Source: Lysobacter_L cavernae (lineage in GTDB: Bacteria > Pseudomonadota > Gammaproteobacteria > Xanthomonadales > Xanthomonadaceae). From it: 64,000 nucleotides of DNA. The stretch is taken from assembly GCF_042648505.1 (NCBI RefSeq), contig NZ_JBHRXK010000005.1, positions 62,001-126,000 of the forward strand. Direction: 5' to 3'. The notes beneath the pieces were generated by a model. The model did not search any database, had not been told where the DNA came from, and saw only the letters and a program-made list of their open reading frames with translations. Both the position numbers and the translations under genes were made by a program. This document shows positions 38,307 through 47,172 of the stretch, in pieces; position 1 is the first letter of the stretch, and each line of letters begins with the position of its first letter.

Positions 38307-39095
38307 ATGACCCGATCCATCGGGCTGATGTGTGCCGGCTGGCTGCTGGTGGCCGCCCCCGGCGCAGCGGCCGAGCACTGCCAGGCGCGCAGTGGCACCC
38401 AGACCGTGCCGCTGGTCGAGCTGTACACCTCCCAGGGCTGCAACGGTTGCCCGCCTGCGGAGAAGTGGCTGGACCGATTCATCGAAAGCGAGGATCCGGC
38501 CAAGACGGCGGTGCTCGCGCTCCACGTCGACTACTGGGACGACCTGGGCTGGCGCGACCTGTTCGGCGCAAAGCTGCACAGCCAGCGCCAGAACGCGCGC
38601 GTGGCCATGGCCAAGGGCAAGGTCGTGGTCACGCCGCAGGTGATGATCGGCAAGGAGGTCAATGTGAACTGGCGCTCGGGATCGCGGGTCGATGCGGTGC
38701 TGGAGCAGGTCAGGGCGCAACCGGCGGCGGTCGACCTGGCGATCCAGAGCCGGACGCAGGACCAGACCGTCCACGTCGACTTCACCGCGATCCGCAATGC
38801 CGGGCCCAGCGGCACCGAGCCGGCCTACGTCTGGCTGGCGCTGTACGAGGACGGTCTCAGTAGCGCCATCCGCGAGGGCGAAAACAAGGGCAAGACGCTG
38901 CGCCATGAGCGCGTCGTGCGGGCCCTGAAGGGGCCCTGGGAGCTGGATGCTCGGCCCATCGCTGGCGATGCGCAGATTGCCTTGCCCGACCGGGCCGATC
39001 CCGCACAGATGGGGGTGGTGCTGTTTGCCGAATCGCGCGCCAATGGTGCGAGCCTGCAGACACTGCAGGTGCCGCTGGCCAGTTGCCTGCAGTAG
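38307..39095 (+). CDS. DUF1223 family exported protein
   Basis: A 262-residue protein with a signal peptide (MTRSIGLMCAGWLLVAAPGA, then AAE). LVELYTSQGCNGCPPAEKWL is the DUF1223 signature: a thioredoxin-like fold with a CxxC motif (CNGC), then LALHVDYWDDLGWRDLFG. Probably a periplasmic redox or metal protein; no function is established. A strong ribosome site AGGAGGG precedes it. It is divergent from dcp. Confidence 0.9.
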   Translation: MTRSIGLMCAGWLLVAAPGAAAEHCQARSGTQTVPLVELYTSQGCNGCPPAEKWLDRFIESEDPAKTAVLALHVDYWDDLGWRDLFGAKLHSQRQNARVAMAKGKVVVTPQVMIGKEVNVNWRSGSRVDAVLEQVRAQPAAVDLAIQSRTQDQTVHVDFTAIRNAGPSGTEPAYVWLALYEDGLSSAIREGENKGKTLRHERVVRALKGPWELDARPIAGDAQIALPDRADPAQMGVVLFAESRANGASLQTLQVPLASCLQ

Positions 39096-39418
39096 CGCCA
39101 GCACGGGTGATCGATGCCCCGTATGCGGGGCTGGCAGGCGGTTGCGATCGTTGAACGCCGAGTGCGTTCAAGCGCGTTCTGGTTCTCTGTGCCTTCGGTT
39201 CAGGCTCGCGGTTATCGACGCCGCACATCAGGTGCCGCAAGCGCGATGCACTGCAACGACGATGGCGCGATGCACCGCGAGTTGCAGGCACGGGGCTGTA
39301 GGCGAGACGGGCTTTCCGGTCTATCGTCACGGTGGCAAGCTTCGCGTCACCGACCCGGATGGTTGCGTCACGCCGGTCGCCCATGCCTGAATCAACCGTA
39401 CTGACTGGGGAAGCACAC
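39096..39418. other. Intergenic stretch without a recognisable gene
   Basis: About 320 bases between the DUF1223 and amidohydrolase genes. A 6-bp hairpin GCCCCG-TATG-CGGGGC at 39116-39131 may end the DUF1223 transcript, although no U-run follows. The rest shows no conserved reading frame; the promoter of the amidohydrolase is presumably here, but I see no clear boxes. Confidence 0.6.
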
Positions 39419-41464
39419 ATGAAAGTAGCAGCGAGGACCTGGCTGACCCTGTGCCTGGGGATGGGATGTGCGATGACCGCGAGCGCCGTGGAAACGACGC
39501 GCTACGTGGCACTGGTCGACGGTGGCAAGCAGGCCGGTCGGCAGGTGGTGACGCGCGGCGACGACGGTGTCACCCGGGTCGATTTCATCTTCAAGGACAA
39601 CGGCCGCGGACCGGAGCTGAAAGAGGAATACACGTTGGCCGCGGACGGCACCTACCAGACCTATCGGGTCAAGGGCAGCTCGACCTTCGGCGCGCCGGTC
39701 GATGAAAGCTTCAGCCGCAACGGCGACCAGGTGCAGTGGAAGTCGACCTCGGACCACGGGACGCAGGCGGTCAAGGGCACCGCCCAGTACTCGCCGCTGG
39801 GCGGCACGCCGGCCGGCTTCTCGGTGGCGTTCAATGCTTTGTCCCAGCGCAGTGACGGCAAGCTGCCGCTGATCCCGAGCGGCACGCTGACCGTGCGCAA
39901 GATCACCGAGGCCGACGTCACCCGCGATGGCCACAAGCGCAAGGTGCAACTGGTCGCGCTGACCGGCGTCGGCCTGACCCCGACGTTTGCCTGGGCGACC
40001 ACGGACGCCCAGCCGCGGTTGTTCGCCTGCATCTACCCCGGCTTCCTGCAGTTGATCGAGGACGGCTGGCAGGGCAACGCCGATGCATTGGAGGCGAGGC
40101 AGAAACAGGCCGAGGGTGAGGCCCTGGTCGACCTGGCCAAGCGCCTGGGCCATCCGCTTGCCGGTACCACGCTGATCCGCAACGCGCGCGTGTTCGACAG
40201 CGAGCAGGCCAGGCTCGGGCCGGCCAGCGATGTGCTGGTGAGGGATGGGAAGATCGTCTCGGTCACGCCGACCGGGCAGGGCACGGCCGAGGCCGACCAC
40301 CTCATCGACGCTGGCGGCAAGGTGCTGCTGCCGGGCCTGTTCGACATGCACGGCCACGTCGGCCGCTGGGACGGCGGGCTCAATCTCGCCGCGGGCGTGA
40401 CCACCGTGCGCGACATGGGCAACGACAACGCCACGCTGCAGCAGATGCTGGCCGAGATCAAAGCCGGCACGCTGATGTCGCCCGACGTGGTGCCGGCCGG
40501 TTTCATCGAAGGCGAAAGCAAGTTCTCGGCGCGTAATGGCTTCGTCATCAAGAACCTAGACGAAGCCAAGAAGGCGGTCGACTGGTACGCGCAGCACGGC
40601 TACCCGCAGATCAAGATCTACAACTCGTTCCCCAAGGACCTGCTCAAGGACACGACGGCGTACGCCCACAGCAAGGGCATGCGGGTCAGCGGTCACGTGC
40701 CGGCGTTCATGCGCGCGCAGGACGTGGTCGACCAGGGCTACGACGAGGTCCAGCACATCAACCAGCTGTTGCTGAACTTCTTCGTCGACGACAAGACTGA
40801 CACCCGCACGCTGGCGCGCTTCTACCTGGTCGCCGACAAGACCGACGGCCTGGATCTCGACAGCGCGCCGGTCAAGGACTTCATCGCCACGTTGGCGAAA
40901 AAGCAGGTGGTGATCGACCCGACCCTGGCCACGTTCGAGTTCCTGCACCAGCGCGACGGCGAGATGTCGCCGATCGTGGCCGACGTGGCCGATCACCTGC
41001 CGCCTGACATCCAGCGCGGCCGCCGCGCGGCCGAACTGAACATCCCCGACGACGCGACCGGCGCCAAGTACAACCGCTCCTACGCCAAGCTGGTGGACTT
41101 CGTCGGCCGTGCCTACCAGGCCGGCGTGCCGCTTGTGGCCGGTACCGACGAGATGGTCGGTTTCACCCTGCAACGCGAGCTGGAACTGTACGTGCAGGCG
41201 GGCCTGACCCCGGCACAGGTGCTGCAGGTGGCGACCTGGAACGGTGCCAAATACACCCGCACGCTCGACCAGCGCGGCTCGATCCTGTCCGGAAAGCGCG
41301 CCGATCTTGTGCTTATCGACGGCGATCCGACGGTCAACATCGCCGATATCCGCAAGGTGGCGCTGGTACTGAAGGGCGACACCGCCTATTACCCGAGCGA
41401 GATCCACGAAGCCCTCGGCATCAGGCCGTTCGCTGCACCGGTCAAGGTCAGCGCCGCCCGCTGA
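39419..41464 (+). CDS. Exported amidohydrolase-superfamily protein
   Basis: A 681-residue protein with a signal peptide (MKVAARTWLTLCLGMGCAMT, then ASA). An N-terminal strand-rich domain of about 235 residues (VETTRYVALVDGGKQAGRQV) precedes the amidohydrolase barrel. Metal-site residues appear in LLPGLFDMHGHVGRWDGGLN (HxH), in RVSGHVPAFM and VQHINQLL, and in PLVAGTDEMVGF (the Asp). Related enzymes are imidazolonepropionase- and prolidase-like, hydrolysing C-N bonds of peptides or heterocycles. The start ATG 39419 follows CTGGGGAAG. The TonB receptor gene 250 bases downstream on the same strand may import its substrate or product. Confidence 0.88.
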   Translation: MKVAARTWLTLCLGMGCAMTASAVETTRYVALVDGGKQAGRQVVTRGDDGVTRVDFIFKDNGRGPELKEEYTLAADGTYQTYRVKGSSTFGAPVDESFSRNGDQVQWKSTSDHGTQAVKGTAQYSPLGGTPAGFSVAFNALSQRSDGKLPLIPSGTLTVRKITEADVTRDGHKRKVQLVALTGVGLTPTFAWATTDAQPRLFACIYPGFLQLIEDGWQGNADALEARQKQAEGEALVDLAKRLGHPLAGTTLIRNARVFDSEQARLGPASDVLVRDGKIVSVTPTGQGTAEADHLIDAGGKVLLPGLFDMHGHVGRWDGGLNLAAGVTTVRDMGNDNATLQQMLAEIKAGTLMSPDVVPAGFIEGESKFSARNGFVIKNLDEAKKAVDWYAQHGYPQIKIYNSFPKDLLKDTTAYAHSKGMRVSGHVPAFMRAQDVVDQGYDEVQHINQLLLNFFVDDKTDTRTLARFYLVADKTDGLDLDSAPVKDFIATLAKKQVVIDPTLATFEFLHQRDGEMSPIVADVADHLPPDIQRGRRAAELNIPDDATGAKYNRSYAKLVDFVGRAYQAGVPLVAGTDEMVGFTLQRELELYVQAGLTPAQVLQVATWNGAKYTRTLDQRGSILSGKRADLVLIDGDPTVNIADIRKVALVLKGDTAYYPSEIHEALGIRPFAAPVKVSAAR

Positions 41465-41540
41465 GCCCCGCTACCGCCCCATGCCGCCCCGTGACCGCAA
41501 GGCACGGGGCGTACGCTTCGGTACGGCCGCTTTAACGCTC

Positions 41541-41549
41541 TGGTAACAT
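41541..41549 (+). promoter_or_regulatory. Candidate extended -10 box upstream of the TonB receptor gene
   Basis: TGGTAACAT matches the extended -10 form TGnTAnnnT (41541-41549), about 165 bases before the TonB receptor ATG at 41716. No clear -35 hexamer is present. A 6-bp hairpin GGCGTC-CTTTT-GACGCC at 41680-41696 lies within 20 bases of the ATG and could influence translation. Confidence 0.25.
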
Positions 41550-41715
41550 TCCGCCGTGATGTCAGCCGCCGTGGCGCGGGTGGGTCCGCGTCTAGGTCGT
41601 CAAGGGACGGCCTGAGTCGTCTATCGCCGTGTCGGCATGTCGGAGAGAGGCATGCCGCTGCGTCGGCCTTCGAACCTTTGGCGTCCTTTTGACGCCTCAC
41701 CTACGAGACCGCCCA

Positions 41716-44037
41716 ATGCCTTCCATGCCGCTTGCCCGCAAGCTTCCCCGTCATGCCCTGACCGTCGCCATCACCCTGATGCTGCCAGCCTTTGCGCTGC
41801 ATGGTCAGGTTGCTTTTGCGCAGGATGCGCAGCCCACCGCGCCGGCCCAGGGGGAAACCCAAACCGCGGCCACGCTCGACGCCGTGCAGGTCACCGCGCA
41901 GCGCCGGGTCGAGAACCTGCAGGACGTGCCGGTTTCCATCACAACGATCAACGCCGAGGAATTGGACGTGTTCGGTTCCGGCGGCAACGACGTGCGCTTC
42001 CTGTCCGGTCGCGTGCCCAGCCTCAACATCGAGTCCTCGTTCGGCCGTGCGTTCCCGCGTTTCTACATCCGCGGCTACGGCAATACCGACTTCCGCCTCA
42101 ACACCTCGCAACCGGTGTCGCTGGTGTACGACGACATCGTGCAGGAGAACCCGATCCTCAAGGGCTTCCCGGTGTTCGATCTGGACCGCGTCGAAGTCCT
42201 GCGCGGCCCGCAGGGTTCGCTGTTCGGCCGCAACAGCCCGGCCGGCGTGGTGAAGTTCGAGTCGGCCCGTCCGAGCCAGGAGTTCGACGGTTACGGCAAA
42301 GTCGGCGCCGGCAGCGACAACATGTGGAACCTGGAAGGCGCCGTCGGCGGCGGCCTGAGCGAGAACTGGTCGGCGCGCGCGTCGGCGTTGTTCCAGCGTC
42401 GAGATGACTGGGTGACGAACACCTACCCGGGTCCGAACGACGGCTTCGAGGGTTATGACGAGTCGGCCGGCCGCGTGCAGTTCCTGTACGAGGGCGAGGG
42501 CTTCGAGGCGCTGCTGGGCGCGCATGCGCGTCACCTCAACGGCACCGCGCGTCTGTTCCGCGCCAACATCATCCAGAAGGGCACGAACGACCTGGTCGAC
42601 GGTTTCGACGAGGACAAGGTGTCGTTGGACGGCTTCAACCATTCCGAGCTCGACAGCCAGGGCGCCAACGCCCGCCTGAGTTGGGACCTGGGCGGCTACA
42701 CGCTGTATTCCATTACCGGCTACGAGTCGGTGGAGACCTACAGCCGCGGCGACATCGACGGCGGCTTCGGCGCGGTGTTCCTGCCGGTGTCCGGCCCCGG
42801 CGTGATCCCGTTCGCATCGGAAACCGCGGACGGCATTCCCGAGCACTCGCAGTGGACGCAGGAATTCCGCATCGAGTCGAACAACGAAGGCGCGCTCAAC
42901 TGGCAGGCTGGTTTCTTCTACTTCAACGAAGACTACGACGTCGAAAGTTTCAGCTACGACTCGCTCAACGGCGGCGCGCAGGACGGCTATGAGCGCGTCA
43001 ACCAGACCAACGATTCGTGGGCCGTGTTCGGTGCGCTGACGTGGCAGGCCACCGACCGGCTCGAACTGCGTGCCGGTGCGCGCTACACCTGGGACGAAAA
43101 GGACCTGAAGGTCGAGGAGTACTGGAACACCGGTTTCGCCCCGTGTGTGCTCGGTGGCCTGTGCTCCATCGAGGACCTGGCCGCCGCCGAGCCCGACGGC
43201 AACCTGTCGGCCTCGACCGAGGACAAGAAGTTCAGCTGGGACCTGTCGGCCACCTACGAGCTCACCGACGACGTCAACCTGTACGGCCGCGTCGCCACCG
43301 GCTACCGCGGCAGCAGCATCCAGGCGGCCGGCGCGTTCAACACCAAGTCCGTCGCTGCACCGGAAACCTCCACCGCATACGAGATGGGTGTGAAAGCCGA
43401 CCTGTGGGACAACCGGGCGCGCATCAACGCCGGCGTCTTCTACTACGAGATCAAGGATCAGCAGCTGACCGCTGTCGGCGGTTCGTCCAACGCCAACATC
43501 CTGCTCAACGCCGACAAGAGCGTGGGCCAGGGTTTCGAGATGGACTTCCAGGCATACCTGACCGACACCGTGTTGTTCACGCTGGGCAGCAGCTACAACG
43601 ACACGCAGATCAAGGACAGCGATCTGGCCGTGTCGGTGTGCGCACAGTGCACCGTCACCGATCCGCTCACCGCCGACGGCAAGGCCCTGATCGACGGCAA
43701 CCGGTTGCCGCTGGCGCCGGAATGGACCCACAACCTGACCCTGCGCTGGGGCGTGCCGATGGACAACGGCGGCGAGTTCTACGTCTACACCGACTGGGTG
43801 TACCGCGACGAGGTCAACTTCTTCCTGTACGAGTCGGAAGAGTTCACCGGCAAGTCGCTGCTCGAAGGCGGCCTGCGCGTGGGCTATAGCTGGGACTACG
43901 GCAAGTACGACGTCGCGCTGTACGGCCGCAACATCACCGACGAGGTGCAGGTGGTTGGCGCCATCGACTTCAACAACCTCACCGGCATGATCAACGAGCC
44001 GCGCCTGTTCGGCGTTGAGTTCAAGGCCGATTTCTGA
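41716..44037 (+). CDS. TonB-dependent outer-membrane receptor
   Basis: A 773-residue receptor. Signal peptide MPSMPLARKLPRHALTVAIT, cleavage near GQVAFA. A TonB box-like segment LDAVQVTAQRR is followed by the plug (NLQDVPVSITTINAEELD, FPRFYIRGYGNTDFR, VEVLRGPQGSLFGRNSPAGV). The C-terminal barrel ends in a terminal strand LFGVEFKADF with a final Phe, as for outer-membrane insertion. The family imports siderophores, sugars or other nutrients; the ligand is unknown. The start at 41716 is preferred over a longer in-frame one. A 12-bp UUCG hairpin lies just after the stop. Confidence 0.93.
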   Translation: MPSMPLARKLPRHALTVAITLMLPAFALHGQVAFAQDAQPTAPAQGETQTAATLDAVQVTAQRRVENLQDVPVSITTINAEELDVFGSGGNDVRFLSGRVPSLNIESSFGRAFPRFYIRGYGNTDFRLNTSQPVSLVYDDIVQENPILKGFPVFDLDRVEVLRGPQGSLFGRNSPAGVVKFESARPSQEFDGYGKVGAGSDNMWNLEGAVGGGLSENWSARASALFQRRDDWVTNTYPGPNDGFEGYDESAGRVQFLYEGEGFEALLGAHARHLNGTARLFRANIIQKGTNDLVDGFDEDKVSLDGFNHSELDSQGANARLSWDLGGYTLYSITGYESVETYSRGDIDGGFGAVFLPVSGPGVIPFASETADGIPEHSQWTQEFRIESNNEGALNWQAGFFYFNEDYDVESFSYDSLNGGAQDGYERVNQTNDSWAVFGALTWQATDRLELRAGARYTWDEKDLKVEEYWNTGFAPCVLGGLCSIEDLAAAEPDGNLSASTEDKKFSWDLSATYELTDDVNLYGRVATGYRGSSIQAAGAFNTKSVAAPETSTAYEMGVKADLWDNRARINAGVFYYEIKDQQLTAVGGSSNANILLNADKSVGQGFEMDFQAYLTDTVLFTLGSSYNDTQIKDSDLAVSVCAQCTVTDPLTADGKALIDGNRLPLAPEWTHNLTLRWGVPMDNGGEFYVYTDWVYRDEVNFFLYESEEFTGKSLLEGGLRVGYSWDYGKYDVALYGRNITDEVQVVGAIDFNNLTGMINEPRLFGVEFKADF

Positions 44038-44064
44038 CGCACGGGTAGACTGTCGTGATGCATT

Positions 44065-44092
44065 GCCAACGCCGGGTTCGCCCGGCGTTGGC
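44065..44092 (+). terminator. Perfect 12-bp hairpin with TTCG tetraloop
   Basis: GCCAACGCCGGG (44065-44076), loop TTCG, CCCGGCGTTGGC (44081-44092). A UUCG-capped stem of 12 perfect pairs is extremely stable RNA. It lies 28 bases after the TonB receptor stop. No U-run follows, so it may be a weak terminator or a 3' end-protecting hairpin. Confidence 0.7.
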
Positions 44093-44273
44093 GCATGAGG
44101 CGCCGACCTGGGGGGCGCCATCCAGGAGTGCGTTCCGACTTTGGTCGCATTGAACCGGCGTGCCGGTCCGGACAAGGATCGTGTCTGGGGATCTCCGCGG
44201 TTCGCATCTTTGCCACCTGCCGCTCGCGGGTGGTGGCACTATGCTCCCACTCGGGTCCGAACCGGAGCGTGTC

Positions 44274-44765
44274 ATGACCACCGTCTACGATTTCACCGCC
44301 GCCGACATCGACGGCCAGGGACGCTCCCTCGACGAATTCCGCGGCCAGGTGCTGCTGGTCGTCAACGTCGCCTCGCAATGCGGGTTCACACCGCAGTACA
44401 CCGGCCTGGAAAAGCTCTGGCGCGACTACGGCAGCCGCGGCTTTGCGGTGCTGGGGTTCCCGTGCGACCAGTTCGGCCACCAGGAGCCGGGCGACGAAGC
44501 GCAGATCAAGCACTTCTGTTCGCTCAACTACGACGTCAGTTTCCCGATGTTCGCCAAGGTGGATGTCAACGGCGATGCCGCGCATCCGTTATGGAAGTGG
44601 TTGAAGGACGAGAAAGGGGGCATCCTCGGTATCGATGCCATCAAGTGGAACTTCACCAAGTTCCTGGTCGGGCGCGATGGCCGGGTGCGCAAGCGCTACG
44701 CGCCGACCGACAAGCCCGAATCCATCACCAAGGACATCGAAGCCGCACTTGGGGTGACGCCATGA
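44274..44765 (+). CDS. Glutathione peroxidase family (thioredoxin-type, Cys form)
   Basis: A 163-residue peroxidase that reduces hydroperoxides. The peroxidatic Cys36 is in NVASQCGFTPQY (replacing selenocysteine), a conserved Cys64 is in GFPCDQFGHQEPG, and a third Cys82 is in KHFCSLNY, the pattern of thioredoxin-dependent GPx enzymes. IKWNFTKFLVGRDG supplies the active-site Trp/Asn. ATG 44274 was chosen over in-frame upstream codons. Its stop overlaps the ATG of the next gene (ATGA), so the two are coupled. Confidence 0.95.
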   Translation: MTTVYDFTAADIDGQGRSLDEFRGQVLLVVNVASQCGFTPQYTGLEKLWRDYGSRGFAVLGFPCDQFGHQEPGDEAQIKHFCSLNYDVSFPMFAKVDVNGDAAHPLWKWLKDEKGGILGIDAIKWNFTKFLVGRDGRVRKRYAPTDKPESITKDIEAALGVTP

Positions 44766-45154
44766 AACTGACGCAGACAATGCAGACCTCCCTGGAGGTC
44801 GAAATCGACGATCACCCGCTCGGCCTGCGCGTGCACGTGCAGGGCGAGGAAACCTACGAGAACACGCTCGCCTACTGGCTGATGATCGCGCCGCGGCTGG
44901 AAACCGCCCAGGGCAAGGGCTTACTGCTGATCGACGAACTGCTGGGGCCGCCGATGTCCGAGCAGCAATGGCTCGAACTGGTGCTCACCATGGAGTACGC
45001 CCAGCTGTGGCGCTACCGCATCGCCCACGTCAAACCGCGCGGCCTGAAGGAGGTCGAGTACTGCGAGCTGTTCGCGCGCGATGCCAACCTCGACGCCAAG
45101 GTGTTTACCGACGAGCGCGAGGCGGAACGCTGGCTGGGCGAGGGGCGGCACTGA
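44762..45154 (+). CDS. SpoIIAA/STAS-like protein
   Basis: A 130-residue protein (MKLTQTMQTSLEVEIDDHPL) with the pattern of the SpoIIAA-like domain: GLRVHVQGEETYENTLAYWL, GKGLLLIDELLGPPMSEQQW, RYRIAHVKPRGLKEVEYCEL and a terminal DAKVFTDEREAERWLGE helix. Members of this group in Proteobacteria have unknown roles. It is coupled to the glutathione peroxidase gene by a 4-base overlap, suggesting oxidative-stress context. Confidence 0.8.
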   Translation: MKLTQTMQTSLEVEIDDHPLGLRVHVQGEETYENTLAYWLMIAPRLETAQGKGLLLIDELLGPPMSEQQWLELVLTMEYAQLWRYRIAHVKPRGLKEVEYCELFARDANLDAKVFTDEREAERWLGEGRH

Positions 45155-45163
45155 GCCGGGCGC

Positions 45164-45973
45164 TCATTTCTCGACGAAGGCGCGCTCGAACACGTACTGC
45201 CCAGGGACCCCGATACGCGGCGCGGCACTGAAGCCGCGTGCGTCGAGGATGCCGCGCAGGTCGGCCAGCATCTGCGGGCTGCCACAGATCATCGCGCGGT
45301 CGTGCTCGGCATCGAGCGGCTCAAGGCCGAGCTGCTCCATCATGCGACCGCTGGCGAGCAGGTCGGTGAGCCGGCCGCGGTGGTCGTGGCCGTCGAACTC
45401 GAATGCCTCACGCGTCACCGCCGGGTAGTACTTCAGCTTGGCGGCTATCTGCTCGCCGAGAAACTCGTGGCGTGGCAGCTCGTTGACGATGTAGTCGCGG
45501 TAGGCCAGGTCCTGCGCGCTGCGCACGCCGTGGGTCACGATGACCTGGTCGAAGCGCTCGTAGGTTTCCGGATCCTTGATCACGGCCAGCCACGGCGCGA
45601 AACCGGTGCCGGTGCCGAGCAGGTAGAGGTTGCGGCCGGGGTGCAGGTCGTGGACCAGCAGGGTGCCGGTCGGCTTGCGGCCGATCAGCACCGGGTCGCC
45701 GGGCTGGATCGACTTCAGGCGCGAGGTCAGCGGGCCGTTGGGCACCTTGATGCTGAAGAATTCGAGCTGCTCCTCCCAGTTGGCGCTGGCGATCGAGTAC
45801 GCGCGCAGCAGCGGCCGCAAGGAGCCGTCCGCCTGCGGGACTTCCAGGCCGATCATCACGAACTGGCCGTTCTCGAAACGGAAGCCGTCGTCGCGGGTGG
45901 TGGTGAAGCTGAAGTAGTCGTCCGTCCAGTGACGGACATCCAGCACCGTTTCGGTGCCAAATGCGGAGGACAT
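45164..45973 (-). CDS. fpr: Ferredoxin--NADP(+) reductase
   Basis: A 269-residue FAD enzyme that transfers electrons between NADPH and ferredoxin or flavodoxin. FAD motif RAYSIAS (RxYS) and the NADP motifs GTGTGFAPWLAVIKDPETYE and MICGSPQMLADLRGIL; the C-terminus VFERAFVEK is typical. Start at 45973 (MSSAFGTETV), preferred over an upstream in-frame codon. Convergent with the SpoIIAA-like gene (9-base gap). Confidence 0.95.
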   Translation of the reverse strand: MSSAFGTETVLDVRHWTDDYFSFTTTRDDGFRFENGQFVMIGLEVPQADGSLRPLLRAYSIASANWEEQLEFFSIKVPNGPLTSRLKSIQPGDPVLIGRKPTGTLLVHDLHPGRNLYLLGTGTGFAPWLAVIKDPETYERFDQVIVTHGVRSAQDLAYRDYIVNELPRHEFLGEQIAAKLKYYPAVTREAFEFDGHDHRGRLTDLLASGRMMEQLGLEPLDAEHDRAMICGSPQMLADLRGILDARGFSAAPRIGVPGQYVFERAFVEK

Positions 45974-46077
45974 GCGCGTGGGAGGGGAAGCAGAGTCGCG
46001 CGCATTGTAGCGGATCAACCACTTTTGATGAGATCGGTTCTCATCTGTTGTGCCCATGACGACTATGCTGGCGCGTC

Positions 46078-46598
46078 ATGGACAGGCTATGGACCATCGG
46101 CCACTCCACGCGCGACTGGAGTGTGTTCACCGGCATGCTGATCGAAGCCGGCATCGTGACCCTGGTCGACGTGCGCCGCTTTGCCGGCTCGCGGCGTCAT
46201 CCGCAGTATTCCGGCGAGGCGATGGCGCGGGCTTTGCCCGAGTCCGGCATCGCTTACGTGCCGCTGCCGGCGCTGGGTGGGCGCCGCCGGCCGCGTCAGG
46301 ACTCGCCACACACCGCCTGGCGCAATGCCAGCTTCCGCGGGTATGCCGACTACATGGACACGCCGCCGTACCGCGATGCGCGCGAGCACCTGGAGCACAT
46401 GGCGCGACTGGCGCCGACCGCGGTGATGTGCGCCGAGGCGATGTGGTGGCAGTGCCACCGCAGCCTGATCGGCGATGACTTCAAGGCGCGCGGCCGGGTC
46501 GCAGCGAGCCGCACCCCTACAGTGCGGCCGCGCGTCTGGTCGATGGCCGGCTCGACTATTCGGCCCCGGTCGACGACCCGCAGCCCTCGTTGTTCTGA
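46078..46598 (+). pseudogene. Frameshifted DUF488 family gene
   Basis: Starts MDRLWTIGHSTRDWSVFTGM, the DUF488 signature, and continues with LVDVRRFAGSRRHPQYSGEA and MCAEAMWWQCHRSLIGDDF. After KARG the frame breaks: the expected C-terminus EPHPYSAAARLVDGRLDYSA ending ...DDPQPSLF is found in another frame, ending at a TGA at 46596-46598. Some residues between the two parts (the VxVxHI strand) also appear deleted. Intact DUF488 proteins are about 180-190 residues; the function is unknown. In the original frame the ORF would run on to 46749, overlapping the next gene. Confidence 0.75.
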
Positions 46599-46673
46599 CG
46601 CACTCCACTGCGTGGGCGTGGCAGTTCACGGCCGGACGGCTATGATCTCTTCCAGTCCGCTCGGAGGTGCGCC

Positions 46674-47102
46674 ATGTCCATTCATTCCAAGGCGCGCCGC
46701 GACGCCAAGAAGCGCCGGCTCGCCAAGTTGCGCACGGCCGTGCCGGTAGTGGTGCCGATCGAGCCGCACGCGGAATTGCGCGACCCGCAGGGCAACCTGC
46801 TCGGCGGCATCGTCCGCCGCGAGGGCGAGTGGACGCTCGGGCTCGGTGGCCGCATCGTCGGCGAATCCGACAGCGCTGCCAGGGTGCTGGCCATGCTCAA
46901 GCGTGCCGCCAGCCTGCACGAACGCGAAGGCCAGACGGTGCAGTTGACCTGCTCGCCGGTGCTGCGCAACGCCGCGGACCAGGAAGTGGCCGGGCAGGGG
47001 CTGAGCTTCGAGCAGTTCGAGGCCAAGCTGGCCGAGGAAATGGCCGGCGAAGGCGTGATGCCGCGCGGGACGGTGCCGGGCAGCAGCGAAGTCCGGCACT
47101 AG
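46674..47102 (+). CDS. Hypothetical protein (142 aa)
   Basis: Begins MSIHSKARRDAKKRRLAKLR, a basic N-terminus followed by VVPIEPHAELRDPQGNLLGG, IVRREGEWTLGLGG and a helical tail (FEQFEAKLAEEMAGEG). Soluble, no domain recognised; the basic start resembles RNA- or DNA-interacting proteins. A GGAGG ribosome site lies just before the ATG. Located between the broken DUF488 gene and the sugar dehydrogenase, convergent with the latter. Confidence 0.7.
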   Translation: MSIHSKARRDAKKRRLAKLRTAVPVVVPIEPHAELRDPQGNLLGGIVRREGEWTLGLGGRIVGESDSAARVLAMLKRAASLHEREGQTVQLTCSPVLRNAADQEVAGQGLSFEQFEAKLAEEMAGEGVMPRGTVPGSSEVRH

Positions 47103-47172
47103 GTTCGTCGAGGGTCTGGAGAGCGCTCTGTGGGTGAGGCCGGCGAGAAATAAACGCGCCGACCCTGCGCAC

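Noticed and set aside
41550..41715. Cobalamin or other riboswitch before the TonB receptor gene
   Set aside because: No B12-box or conserved core could be found; only a small hairpin is visible.
41701..44175. 824-codon minus-strand open frame over the TonB receptor
   Set aside because: Shadow; the receptor with signal peptide, plug and terminal Phe is unambiguous on the plus strand.
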